From Hydractinia symbiolongicarpus (Eukaryota > Cnidaria > Hydrozoa > Anthoathecata > Hydractiniidae): a stretch of 64,000 nt of DNA. Position 1 is the stretch's first letter, and every line of letters starts with the position of its first letter. The notes beneath the pieces are model-generated. The model was not told the DNA's origin, did no database searches, and saw only the letters and a list, made by a program, of their open reading frames with translations. The stretch spans positions 7,316,001-7,380,000 of the forward strand of contig NC_079887.1 of NCBI RefSeq assembly GCF_029227915.1, given 5' to 3'. A program made the translations under genes and the position numbers. Shown here piece by piece: positions 25,701 through 36,384 of this stretch.

Positions 25701-27308
25701 GAACCTAATCTTTTATTAGGGTTGTGATATTAATGTAACATCACCTCTAGGCCTTGTCAAGCGATTGAAATTCATATTGATAAACGTATCATTTAGAAAT
25801 GGGAGAACCTGGCTAAAGAAGCCAAAGTGAGATACGACAAAGAGATGAAAGAGTATAAAGAAAAGCTGAAAGAAAGCGGTGGCGCTCCTTCTCCTGCTAA
25901 AAAAAGCAAGTCAATTAAAGACATGATGAAGAAGAAAGAAACGCCCAAAAAGGAGGGTGATAATACCAAGTTTAAAAGCAAAGAGTATATCGAAACAGAC
26001 GATGATTCCTCCTCCTCGGATGACGATGACGCAACTGAGAAAGTAAGTTTTTGCTTCCCTTTTTTTATTTGTAGTTTATGTATTGGTGTGTCCAGTCATC
26101 GTTTTGGAGGCCACTTGGTCTCTTTTAAAACAACAGATTTATTTCTTACCACTTGGTTGGTTGTTTTTTGTGCACGCGTGACAACTGTCCAGTTAACACT
26201 ATAAAAACATCACAACAAAAAGACGACCATGGAGAGCAGCTGAAAAATATGGGCAAATAGACTGTGAGTCATTCCACCAAAATGTAGCGAAGCATGCAGT
26301 ACATGTCAATATGGTTAAAATTAAATACTGTTTTCAATGGAATTGATAGGATGAAGCATTCCATATAGCATAAGACATTCTATAATGATGGATTAAATTT
26401 AAAGCCCGTGGCTCAGTATGATATTTAGGATAATGTAGCTCTTTTTTCTTAGCTTTCATTTTAGTTTTTTTTCTCTAATATTTCTGAAATCTTTTCACTC
26501 TCCTACGTCATGATTTCTTCAAAATGTGTACCTACAGTGTAGCTACAACCCTTCCCAACATATAGTTAGACAAGGTGGAAAATTTCGAACTTACTTCCTG
26601 CAAGTAATTATATACGCTATTTCTATACTAAAATCTCAAAAAAATATTAAAAAATCAGAAAAATTCACAGCAGACTTTTGTTACAGATCTTAGATAAATT
26701 GATTAAATCTTTACAAATTCTTACTATCGTTTATTGTTGCTGACGTCAGCATGGTCATTTGTACTTAAAAAAACTTAGTCTTCTGGGGCAACTAGCTCTT
26801 TTTGCAAGCTGCTTACCTAAAATGTGAATCTTAGTTGTACTTCTGCAGTCTAATGTTTTTTTGCTTTGTAAAATGGCCAAAAAAGTGTAGCTACCTCATT
26901 ATATTGGCAGAAGTTGCACCATTCACAGGACCTAATATCCAATTTTTCCGAAACCTTGTTTTTCGAGCACAATTCGGAACAATAAAGAAATACGAATAAT
27001 CACCAGCCTGGTTGGAATTTTTGTACACTTTTAGAAACACATCTGAAACATTTCGATGGGGCAGAGAGATTGCACTTAGAAAATCTCACTGTAAAAATAA
27101 ATTGTTAGTATATAAATAAATCTTCTGTTTCTGTAAATTCTAGAAGTCATCTCCGGCTGAGGTTAAAACGTCAAAGTCAACCAGATCAAAGCGTGGCAAA
27201 GGCGATGACGAAGCGTTGGTCGCATTAGACGAAGGTTCTGCCCAAGAAGAAGAAGAAGAAGCAGAATTCTCTGGTGAACAAAGTTCGGATGATGATGATA
27301 GTGATTGA
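13723..27308 (+). CDS. SSRP1: SSRP1, FACT histone-chaperone subunit (16 exons, 736 aa)
   Basis: Exons: 13723-13776, 13887-14072, 17034-17139, 17419-17496, 18241-18356, 18638-18732, 19408-19543, 20644-20747, 21044-21172, 22097-22318, 23086-23288, 23428-23476, 23915-24053, 24223-24405, 25797-26042, 27144-27308. All introns are GT-AG and phases agree, giving 736 aa (vertebrate forms are about 710). The product pairs with SPT16 in nuclear FACT, which loosens and rebuilds nucleosomes during transcription and replication. Seen in order: N-terminal domain ([15 protein letters not shown]); double PH-like middle domain ([39 protein letters not shown]-like block); acidic linker with DDDDSEEE; lysine-rich patch; one HMG box, about residues 549-625 ([17 protein letters not shown]), split by a 1.4-kb intron; and a charged tail ending DDDDSD. 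Every landmark is intact, so a functional gene is likely. Confidence 0.97.
14315..15505. mobile_element. 1.2-kb inverted-repeat element in SSRP1 intron 2
   Basis: The ends are caggcttggacagtag (left) and the inverse of caggcttgaacaggaatgg (right), with further inverted similarity through ggcgtgc/gtgtgcgg words (about 14337-14440 against 15415-15500). A matching target duplication could not be seen. The interspersed repeat 14572-14795 is nested inside. No transposase was found. Confidence 0.55.
14572..14795 (+). repeat. Interspersed repeat, copy 2 (pair with 11192-11416)
   Basis: The same ordered words as copy 1 (tgacttagttaaaagaacta, ctattgcctggccccttcg, ccaggtcttacacaagaaat), with a short replacement near the middle of the 3' half (aaagggggaacgccaacgg instead of a gtagataatactgacag-type stretch). 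Confidence 0.7.
17681..17880 (+). repeat. Two copies of an actagtcgtta / cgtggaaaaatc repeat
   Basis: actagtcgttagcacgtgga (17683 on) and actagtcgttaacccgtgga (17825 on) each continue with aaatc-cgggt/cgggg and a t(c)gccc word. The cgtggaaaaatccacg core can form a small hairpin. Copy one continues with cgtctcgctacttgca and ctaccattttg, words that recur together at 31481-31600. This is a family of short interspersed repeats within SSRP1 intron 4. Confidence 0.65.
19620..19870 (+). mobile_element. tRNA-derived SINE in SSRP1 intron 7
   Basis: The head resembles a tRNA gene with both internal promoter boxes: tggtggttagagcactagcc (A box) and gttcgagactgg (B box), 30-odd bases apart. A body follows: tgtgtaacaagcttctggtc, tcaagtgaaaaacgtgattg, ttgaattttgtaggacgaat and aaagtca. 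A truncated body copy is at 21247-21492, and a scrap of the head/body junction (ctcgagactggtctctg, caactcacccc) is at 20001-20030. The head cannot fold into a full tRNA, so it is not called as a tRNA gene. Confidence 0.7.
21247..21492 (+). repeat. Head-less SINE body copy in SSRP1 intron 9
   Basis: Begins tgtccaaatttgtgtaacaa and runs through ggtcactgtgtcaagtgaaa, gattggg, gaattctgtaggacgaataa, cattaaaacatggctttacg and ttgtacacattcgtaattct. It is collinear with 19720-19985 but lacks the tRNA-like head, as expected for a 5'-truncated insertion. Confidence 0.7.
21588..21740 (+). repeat. ~42-bp tandem repeat, about 3.5 units
   Basis: Successive units carry agcaacagaggctgaaat (with one or two changes), then caaaattttgcctt. 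It lies in SSRP1 intron 9 shortly after the SINE body. Units differ by a few bases. Confidence 0.7.
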
Positions 27309-27760
27309 ATACCATTCCCCTTGTGAGTGCACACTAAATAGAAACAATTGTTCGGCTTAATCCTTCCGCGTGGTACACCTTAAAGAATTTTAGACATTTT
27401 CCGTGTAATTTTGCCACCAAATTAGGCGAATGGTATAGTAGTGGAAAGTCCTCTATAACTTCATAATGTGTCGTAAGTGTTTTAATATTGCTGTAACAAC
27501 AAGATCAAATTTGACAATGTGGTGGTTTTTCCACGTTTTCGAGGCAAAAAAATAACGTGTCTTCTATATCAATAACTTTATTCTGCCTCTTTGTAACGCT
27601 AAAAGAGGATATCCTATGCAAAGCATAAAATGGCGACCCGCAAAAATAGAAACAAGAGACTTTACGGACGACATTTTTATATTGTCTTCTGAAAGTTTAA
27701 AGCAGACAGACAGACATTTTTAGTGACAAACTAGAAACCCTACTTTAATAAATGTTAATG
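27309..27760 (+). promoter_or_regulatory. SSRP1 3' untranslated region with candidate polyadenylation signal
   Basis: Follows the SSRP1 stop codon. An AATAAA hexamer lies at 27747-27752, about 440 bp after the stop and just before the minisatellite. Each minisatellite unit also contains aataaaattt, so further usable signals exist. No other coding signal was seen in this stretch. Confidence 0.35.
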
Positions 27761-28629
27761 CTCATTTTGATGTATAATAAAATTTTTATGACTATTCCAG
27801 TGGCGGCTATGATCCGGTCTTCTAGAGGGTGAACGTCTGGACCTTTTAACTCTCATTTTGACATACAATAAAATTTTTATGACTATTCCGGTGGCGGCTA
27901 TGATCCGGTCTTCTAGAGGGTGAACGTCTGGACCTTTTAACTCTCATTTTGACATACAATAAAATTTTTATGACTATTCCGGTGGCGGCGATGATCCGGT
28001 CTTCTCGAGGGTGAACGTCTGGACCTTTTAATTCTCATTTTGACATATAATAAAATTTTCAGGACTATTCTGATGGCGGCGATGATCCGGTCTTCTAGAG
28101 GGTGAACGTCGGACCTTTTTATTCTCATTTTGACATATAATAAAATTTTTATGACTATTCCGGTGGCGGCGATGATCCGGTCTTCTAGAGGGTGAACGTC
28201 TGGACCTTTTAACTCTCATTTTGACATATAATAAAATTTTTATGACTATTCCGGTGGCGGCGATGATCCGGTCTTCTCGAGGGTGAACGTCTGGACCTTT
28301 TAATTCTCATTTTGACATATAATAAAATTTTTATGACTATTCCGGTGGCGGCGATGATCCGGTCTTCTCGAGGGTGAACGTCTGGACCTTTTAATTCTCA
28401 TTTTGACATATAATAAAATTTTCAGGACTATTCTGATGGCGGCGATGATCCGGTCTTCTAGAGGGTGAACGTCGGACCTTTTAATTCTCATTTTGAAATA
28501 TAATAAAATTTTTATGACTATTCCGGTGGCGGCGATGATCCGGTCTTCTAGAGGGTGAACGTCTGGACCTTTTAATTCTCATTTTGACATATAATAAAAT
28601 TTTCAGGACTATTCTAATGGCGGCGATGA
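27761..28629. repeat. Minisatellite, ~9.6 units of ~90 bp
   Basis: Units contain ctcattttgacatataataa, then atttttatgactattccgg, tggcggcgatgatccggtct and gagggtgaacgtctggacct. Starts of the actatt word are at about 27791, 27883, 27971, 28062, 28152, 28241, 28333, 28424, 28513 and 28604. A variant type (caggactattctgatgg upstream of a one-base-shorter gtcggacc) recurs every four units (28062 and 28424), so there is higher-order structure. Unit length is not a steady multiple of three, so the open frames here are not genes. Confidence 0.95.
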
Positions 28630-30614
28630 CTGCTATAATGACGCCATGAAATAAAACGACAATACCTCTTGTGTATACTCCATGCAAAAAAATTTTAAAA
28701 GATAAAAATATAGGAATACTTAAAAAGAAGCCGTTACGTAATGAATTTTTAGCAGACGCTGTTATCAGTGTGTTGTAAAAAAATTGTACATGTTAATTAG
28801 TTTTGTCTGATATTTCAAATTCGCTTCTCTGTGTGTAAGGTGGAAAAATGGGTGGTTATTCGAGATAGGCGCTTTATTAAGAAATGATTTTACCTCTTAC
28901 TAAAGCCACATTTTATCTTTAAATAATATTGCTTATATTTTAATCTGTACCGAAATTCCAGCCTTTACCAGAAGAAAAATTATGTTTTTGCGTGATTTTA
29001 ACGACTTTTAGCCCGGGATAAAATATCTAACCTGTGTTTCATCCCGGGCTGATATATCAGCCCACCTATGATCTTGAAAATTAACCATAACAGAGCTAAG
29101 TTTACCTCGGCTAAAAACTTAGCCGTGGCTAAAATTTGAGCTGTAGATCCCCTCTCGTGCAATGTTTTTTAAAAACATGAATTAACTACTGTAAGGAAAA
29201 AGAAAATTCGTGTGGCATATACAAATATTTTTAAACGAATTGCCACCATTTTTGTAAATGATCCCACCGCAAATTTAAAAAATAGAAAGGACCTGTTGCT
29301 ACAAAATTCGACCTAACGTGTAAATAGTTGCCCCTCTGTTGTTAAACAGGGCATCAATATTTTACAGTCCGAAAAGATAAAGTTATGCAAAGTGCTATAA
29401 AAATAACATTCTAAAAAATATTTTCCTTTTTATGTTTTTGCAGAATATTCTTAAATCAGAAACAGATTCATATGGGATGGGATAACAAATTTTCATAAAG
29501 AAAATATTTGACAGACGGAGTGTGGATTCTATACGGGGTAAAAATTTGTTATAATTTGTTTGACTATGAGTTGTTATCCATTCAGCTCAGTCTTTATTAT
29601 TAAAATATTTAGTAGAAAGTCTGTCTGCGGTACCGTGAAAATAGCTTTACAATATAAGCCATCTAAGCTTCGGTACCGGTAATAACCTTGGGATGGATTC
29701 AGATTTAACAGAAAAAGCTATCCTTTGGATTTAAAAAAATAATCTGATAGAAAAACGATTGATTCAATTTATACAAAAAGGATAAATTTTTATATCCAGA
29801 AAAAGTTAGACACAAATAGTTTAAGTGTTTTCCCGCGTTTTTTATAAAACAAAACGCAATTCACTGAATGTAGTAAGAATAAAAGCTAAATATGGGACCG
29901 CAGTAGTGATATTCACAACACGCATACAGGAGACTAGCGAACACATGGAAAGTGTAGGAAGGAACAACAGAATATCTTAGGAGCTAAATCTATTTCTCAA
30001 GTACAGCCTCACAACCCACATCTAACAGATTAAAGTGTATGCAGACCATTAAAACAAACTTATCCATGTTGCGATTTTAGATATTGCGCAAATGTTTTTA
30101 ACCATCAGTTTGCTCGATAGGCACCAAATAAGTGCCATCGTAACAAGAAATTATATCAATAAAAAAAGGCGACAAGAAATAGAGAAAAAAGATAGGAAAT
30201 TAATCAGGATGAAAGTGATTTTTTATCGATTACTCTACAAATCATCATCATATACAGTATATTTTGTCTTTCTGTATTGCCACCAAAGCGGAGCGCCAGC
30301 GCTACTTAACTTTATTATTCGTAAATTATTGTCTCTACGAAGAATATATTGTTCGTTGTTCATTTTTTCCGTAAAGAAACACATAGGAAATTTCTAGAGC
30401 GACGTATTCTGAATCGACGGTTGAACAATTAAACTTTGAGAACTTTTGCAAATCTACTAAGTGGTGAAATTTTCTTTCGAGTAATAATTTTCTCGTGCAT
30501 GGAACAAGCGTTAGAAATTAATCTTGTGCGTTTCTAAATCTGATTTCTTTGCATCAGCCATGTATGAAGCTTTTCAGCAGCATCCTTAGCACCGATATTT
30601 TTATTACAGTGTTT
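28630..30614. other. Intergenic, no gene recognised
   Basis: AT-rich DNA between the minisatellite and the 3' end of the minus-strand membrane-protein gene. The only structure seen is an inverted repeat around 29010-29052: agcccgggat... and ...atcccgggct separated by about 20 bp. The open frame at 30092-30397 has no recognisable domain and looks random. Confidence 0.45.
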
Positions 30615-33600
30615 TCATAACCTTATCTTTGCAAATGGCTTATATTTCTGTGGACCTTTTTTACCGACTAATTGCATATTTGTTTGGTCCGAAACGTATT
30701 GTTTATTTTCGTAACTTTTTATATTGTTAAGGATCAATCCGCTCCGTATATTATTATTTGTTCTGCTGAAAGACGAGCTTCTGTCGTTGTTTGAAATTTT
30801 TAGTCCACGCTTACGTTTAAAGTGTCGTATAATTGACACGACTATGACGACGACTATAACGACAACAACGATGAGGCCGACGATCAAGCCAGTCTTCTCG
30901 CCTATTTGTAGTCTTCCCCATACAAAACCTGAAGAATAATATAGAAGTCATTCCTAAGATAGCACTCTAAACAAAAGTTGGAAATAACAAAAGGATATTA
31001 ATATGGGATCTCAGTGACGGATGTGTGAATAAGTATTATACAATTGATAGTTATTGACATGCGCAATACACGAACGATCTTAATATGCGCAGTATATCAC
31101 TGCTAGTCATATACGCGCACATTGTGTCAATGAGAGTCTCGCGCATGCACAGTTTAGCATTGACAGCCGTGCGCATGAGTGGTATACCATTACTTAATAG
31201 CTAGGCACCTGCGCAATGTACAAATGGTCTCCATACACATGCGCAGTATGCCAATAATAGTCATGCGCATGCGCAATATACCAGCGATAGCCAAGCGCAT
31301 TACATGAATGAACAAAATGACGAGGAGTAGTTTGGGAAGACGTTTACGACTTACCTTCCCTGCAAGAAGTGGTATGTATCTGGATTTTCCCATCAAAGAC
31401 TGTCAGAAATGGTAATTTTATCGGGACCCTTTTTGTAACCTTTACCTTTAGCATCAACTAAAGAAAGAAGGAGTATATAAGACGAGTCGGTGGCCCGTGG
31501 AAAAATTCACGAGCTGGCCTGTCCTTTTTATACCCCATTGCCTTCGTCTCGCTACTTGCAATACCATTTTGGCTGTTGGATACACATACGGATATTTTCA
31601 TATAGACACAAAAAATGATAAAAGCTCAACTGTTTGTTCTGATTAGATCTTAACCTTTTTGGCGAGCATTACCTTTAGTTTGAGTTTATCAGTATTCGTT
31701 TTATATAGATCTGTCTTTACGTATACACCCGCTTGTGCAACTCCCCCGACATTGTATTCAAATCCAGTCACTGCAAACTCTTGACTGCTCTCCACCACAT
31801 GTGATAAATCTATTCCTGCAAAAAATTATTCGACGTTATTATTAGAAATTTCAAGTTAAGTAGGGATGTTTACTTGACAGGGCGTTTGAGAAAAGGCCGT
31901 ATAATGAAAAGGTTTCCCTATGCAACTATGTAGTGTAAAAGCCCTGTTTTTTAAAAGCATTAACAACTACGTTTAAAAAGCTAACTAACTTACCTAGAGC
32001 TTTGACCACAATTTTAAATTTTAATGTTACAGGCTCTTGACATTTGTTTAATTTCATACGTATGTCAACAGTCTGTCCAATAAACTTTATACTTGTGCAA
32101 TCAAGTTCTAATCCATCATCACTGAAAACGCACCAATCTGTTATTCCTCGAATGCGACGTTGTCGATCTGAAAAAAGGATAAGGTCACAAAAGTTATTAT
32201 TTTTCTCAGTGACTTTGTAAAAGTTTTTCATGACTTCACTAATGTGCCTATATCAGGGATCAAGCATGATTCGATATAAAAAAGAAAGGACTAAGCGTCA
32301 AATAAACTTGAGTCATTTTCCTTCCACACATCCTTCGCTAGTTACATTTTTTGCGTGATATTTTGTTGCAGGCTATAAATCTTTTGCTTTTAAAAAAGAT
32401 GAAATAGTTGAGTATGGACAGTCAGTCGCAGTTTTGCATAGAGTTAACGTTTTGAATATTTCAGATTTATGCGCATGTTTCTATGGCTTTCGATACCGTA
32501 AAATAGACCTTGCTTTGAGTTTTCTCCTTTCCTGTCTAGGTGATAAAAAATTACAAACAACTTTGAAACTAAACTTCAAATATCCATCTCGTTCAATAGT
32601 GTGCCAGATTAGACGTTTAGACCTTGAAATTTATGATTCCATTTTTACTACCTTGGATAGTCATCGAGTCATCGAGCACCAATCACAGTTCTCTACTAAA
32701 AATTAGATTCACACGCACCTGCCCTCTACCTGATTTATACTACATTATCCTGTACTTCGAGACAAAAATAAACAATGGTCACAAAACCACTCGAGATATT
32801 TTAAGAAACACGTAATTTCACATAACTTTACTTCGCATGGTGTCGTATTTAAACGGCATGTTAGAAAGAATACTTGCTTGCTGACGTCACTTTTAATCCT
32901 ACCATGCTCTCAAAGTAAAAAAATATTGTCTATAGAAAAATAGTTCTTTCTTTTTTCATTTCTCTATATAGGGTTTAAGTTAGTTACTCTTAGTTCGAGT
33001 CAGCTAGTCGTAGTTACTTTCTGAACAGTAAATATGATAGATAAAAGTGAGCCTTATAAAAAAATTTCTAATTGTACTGTTTTTTTTACGTGTTCTTGAT
33101 GCATTTAAGACATCAAAAATTTGTTTTCTTTTTCGTCACATGAATAGTCAAAGAGAATTCTGTGCACCACGTACATGCATTAAAAATAATATGATACAGA
33201 GCTACAATAAGAAATAGAGGAACGGGTTTTCACGCATACTAAAAGCATTCTGTCTTTTATGAGTCTCTTTTGGATATGTCTTTACCAGATTGGTTTGGGA
33301 TTTCCTCTTTATTCCTTAAAAATTAGCGTAACGTTGCTTAAAAATAACCTCCAAATAAATTTTAGGGTCAAAATTAAAATTTTCGACGTTTAGAAATGGA
33401 ATCCGATAAAACAAGCTTCCATCCGAAAAATTTCTACTTGAATTTTCGCCAAATTTTAAGTATTTGGACACAAATTCCGAATTGTTCTGCAAAAAGTATT
33501 TGCTTTAACAAGATATTCGCCACATGCCCGCTATAAAATGATTTTATAGCATCGTTTTCCATTACAATGGAATTCTATATTAAAAGTCTTACCACTTCAA

Positions 33601-33986
33601 TGTAAGTGCTAACATTTATTTCGTAGCTCTGTTAACCGCAAATTCAAATAATATGAAGAACATCTTACCACAAAGTACTTCTGAATATGTTAACTAGTTA
33701 ATCCTCTGTTGGTAAATGAGAGCCCTATACTTTATCATGGAGTCGTAAAGATGATCTTTCTTGACGGCTCATAGATTATTTTTATTTAAAAGCTTTCGAT
33801 TCACAGTGTAATATTTTTTCTTGTTAAAAAGAGAGAAACGATTACATTGTGAATTCCAACACGTTCACAAACAAACTACTTTAAAGACAAAATTTTAGAA
33901 AATATTTTCCGTGTTTATGACTTACCATTTGCAGGATATCCGTGAATAAGAAAGGAACATAATAATATTACAAACAGCCTTAACAT
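30615..33986 (-). CDS. Type I membrane protein of unknown family (5 exons, 264 aa)
   Basis: Exons in coding order: 33986-33926, 32167-31994, 31815-31673, 31457-31355, 30928-30615; all GT-AG, phases consistent. Residues 1-17 form a signal peptide (MLRLFVILLCSFLIHGYPA). The roughly 150-residue ectodomain has four cysteines (TDWCVF, LELDCTS, LNKCQEP, TTSCRE) and alternating hydrophobic residues, suggesting a disulphide-linked beta-rich fold. A valine/isoleucine-rich transmembrane helix follows (TGLIVGLIVVVVIVVVIVVS), then a basic stop-transfer motif (RHFKRKRG) and a cytoplasmic tail of about 60 residues rich in Ser, Asn and Lys, ending KPFAKIRL. It is predicted to be a cell-surface protein. I do not recognise the ectodomain; an adhesion or receptor role would be inference only. 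The gene faces away from SSRP1. Confidence 0.8.
31045..31310. repeat. Degenerate tandem repeat rich in catgcgcag words
   Basis: Lies in intron 4 of the membrane-protein gene. Words such as catgcgcaatacac, atgcgcagtatatcactg, gcgcatgcacagtttagcat, catgcgcagtatgccaata and catgcgcaatataccagcg recur roughly every 38 to 40 bp. The open frame over it (31190-31396) is an artefact of the repeat. Confidence 0.6.
31481..31600 (+). repeat. Third copy of the cgtggaaaaatc interspersed repeat
   Basis: Reads agacgagtcggtggcccgtg, gaaaaattcacgagc, and then the shared words cgtctcgctacttgca and taccattttgg, as in the copies at 17681-17880. It lies in intron 3 of the minus-strand membrane-protein gene. Confidence 0.6.
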
Positions 33987-35976
33987 GATGGCGACAGTAT
34001 AACAAACTTTCATAACGACAATTATAACATTTACACCATGAGAAAGAAATATTTTTGTTATTCGTCATTGTATAAACATTTGTTGACATTTATTACAGTT
34101 TGTCATATAATGCATATTTACATTATGATTACAACGGTATCAATTTCATAAAAAAAGACTCAGTCAGACATATTTGTGTTGTGCGCAATTTCTTTGTTTT
34201 AGAATTACTCACAGCCACAAACGGGCTAGGTTTCAGCAAGAATTCTTCAAAACGGCAGTCTCGAATAAGATAAGTGGATCCTCCAATCACATCGTTAGTA
34301 ATAACACAGAAGATACTAAAAAATTTAAGATAACTGTCATATTACCAACCTGGTGCATACCAAGTGGCCAAATTGGTATGCTCACTATGAACAATAAGAA
34401 CACACTTCTTCCTCCCCTTTGATTGCGACCATGTTATCACTTTGACTTATTTGTGTAAAACACATTACCGCGTTTTTAAAACGTATCTATAACATTTCAA
34501 GGCCAAGCCAAACTGTCGAAAGAGAGGCGGTAGGCGTGGAAGTGTTTGGCTGAGATGATATTTAAAAATAACATTCAGGTATGTAATTAATTACGAGTAT
34601 ATGAAACTGGAAATATTCGGACTCGGATGTGAATTTTAAGTAATAGGGAATCATGAAAGTGTGGATAATCCCGCTGCTCAGGGGACTTTTGTGTTACAAA
34701 AATGAATTTCAAAACTATTAGTAATACTTTTTTATAGTCTTCCTACTTAAATTTATATTTATTTTTCTTTTCTGCATAGTTTTATTTTACTGCAAGTTAA
34801 AATTGTAACAAGGCACATCGCTACTACTAATAGTGGGCGTTTTTATAACTAAACGCCCGAGGCGTTATATAAAATATTTGATTCGGTATTAAGTTATTCA
34901 TATGTTCTAGTGGGCGTTTAAGAGAAGGCGTTTACGAAGCCCTAGTATTTTTTTCTGGTGTTCATGGAATATATATGTATATGCCCATCTGCAGAGGAGT
35001 ATCTATTAGCTGAAGGCGTCTATTAGATAAAGGAGGCATTAATTGGAAGAGAATCTTTACACAGGGCGTGGGCGTTTAATCGAGGGGTCAAATGGAAGCA
35101 GAATAAGGCGTCTAATAAAAGGGCGTTTTAGAAACATTTTGGTATTGTGAAACTAGTAACTTTCTGTTGTAAAACATGGATGATTAATCCAAATTTGCTG
35201 TTACTAATTTTGAAGAGCTGTATTAAGCCTTTCCAGCAAAAAAATAGTCAAGGAGATTTGATTGTTATTTCCCATAGGAAACGAAATATGTTCGAGTAAT
35301 ATCATATAGTGTCTACCCGAGGGTGTTACTACTATGGTTTTAAAGTAACCTGTTTAGAACTTCTTAAAATTATTTGATTTATATATTACCTTAAAAGGAA
35401 TAAATTCCGTGCGGATAAAGTTTCACGGATTTCGAGGTTTTTTTCAAATGCACGCGATAAACGCAACAATTGGACTAACTGCGAAATTAAATCTACGCAA
35501 AATTGAATTCTTAAAAACAATTTTTTCAATTTTTTTAGGGGTTAAGTAGGAAAGACAATATAAACAATTACAATGACATGTTTTCCGTGTTTACACGTGC
35601 TTTCCACATTTACAGACTTAGTAATAATATCCCTAATATCCTGACAGCGTGGCTCACCTGAATTGGACGCATTTTTAGTAGATTGCTGACTTTTTCTCAT
35701 TTTTGATCTGTACCCCAATTATATTTTGTTATCTTTTCCGTTATCAACTTTTCTTCCAAAAAAGCCTTGTATTTTTTTGTCTTATAGCTTGATATAAAGT
35801 TCCTTTAATTTGGTTTTGTAACATTCCAAAAAAGCCTCCTTGCATAGGGGTGATCGTTTACTTGAATTGAAGAAACTTTCGCGGACAAGGATTTTTCTGT
35901 TAGAAAAAATTCAAAATTCTTAGCATAATCGTCACTTTTTTTGGCAATAATATAAACCTTCAAAAACTCTTATATT
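33987..35976. other. Intergenic upstream of the membrane-protein gene
   Basis: Would contain the promoter of the minus-strand gene, but no core promoter is recognisable. At about 34840-35130 the words gggcgttt and aggcgt(t/c)ta recur at least six times, with inverted copies (aaacgccc); similar words return at 36475-36530. This looks like a decayed repeat element with gggcgttt subterminal motifs. Confidence 0.4.
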
Positions 35977-36384
35977 TTACAAAGATGTGTCGTCATGAAT
36001 ATCGTCAAATAGATCGAACTCCTGATGTTCTTCAGGCTCCGATACTTCCTCCTCATCTTCGTAATATTCGTTGATATCTCTGACTGCGGAATGAATCAAA
36101 CTGGCGTAGCAATTGAAAATGTTATAAATTTTCTTTCTCGAAATAAGATTTCTAAGTATTTTGCGCGTTTAGCTTACTGGATAAACTTTCGCGAATGAAG
36201 AAACCCGCAAAATTAGCGTTGTGCTTACAGCTGCGCCCCTACCCAGAATGAATTTTGTGATTGTTGAGATATCACGCGGATGGTGTTCAACAATTATTGC
36301 GACAAGAATGATAAAGAGTTCAAGAACGAAACAAACAAGAAAGAAGACCAAAATGTTCTTGATTAGACAAATTATAGGAAGCAT
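35977..36384 (-). CDS. Possible small membrane protein with acidic tail, exon structure unresolved
   Basis: The minus-strand frame from 36384 encodes a strongly hydrophobic segment (NILVFFLVCFVLELFIILVA), then a polar part, and stops at TAA at 36169. The same frame continues beyond the stop and encodes NIFNCYASLIHSAVRD and then a very acidic end (YYEDEEEVSEPEEH... DDIHDDTSL) stopping at 35977. A donor-like gtaagc overlaps the TAA, so a short intron may remove it, but no acceptor in matching phase is convincing. A weak phase-matching pair (ctgg/gtaggg with ccgcag/tc) would join hydrophobic and acidic parts directly. The ATG follows an acceptor-like tract (ttttctctaaacag), so further exons may precede it. 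Confidence 0.3.

Noticed and set aside
27937-28687. Series of minus-strand open frames with repeated RSRRSPSRRPDHRRH-like peptides
   Set aside because: They come from the ~90-bp minisatellite; frames shift between units and there is no start, splice or homologue signal.
31190-31396. 68-aa minus-strand frame with repeating peptide
   Set aside because: Produced by the catgcgca tandem repeat and overlapping a real exon of the membrane-protein gene in another frame.
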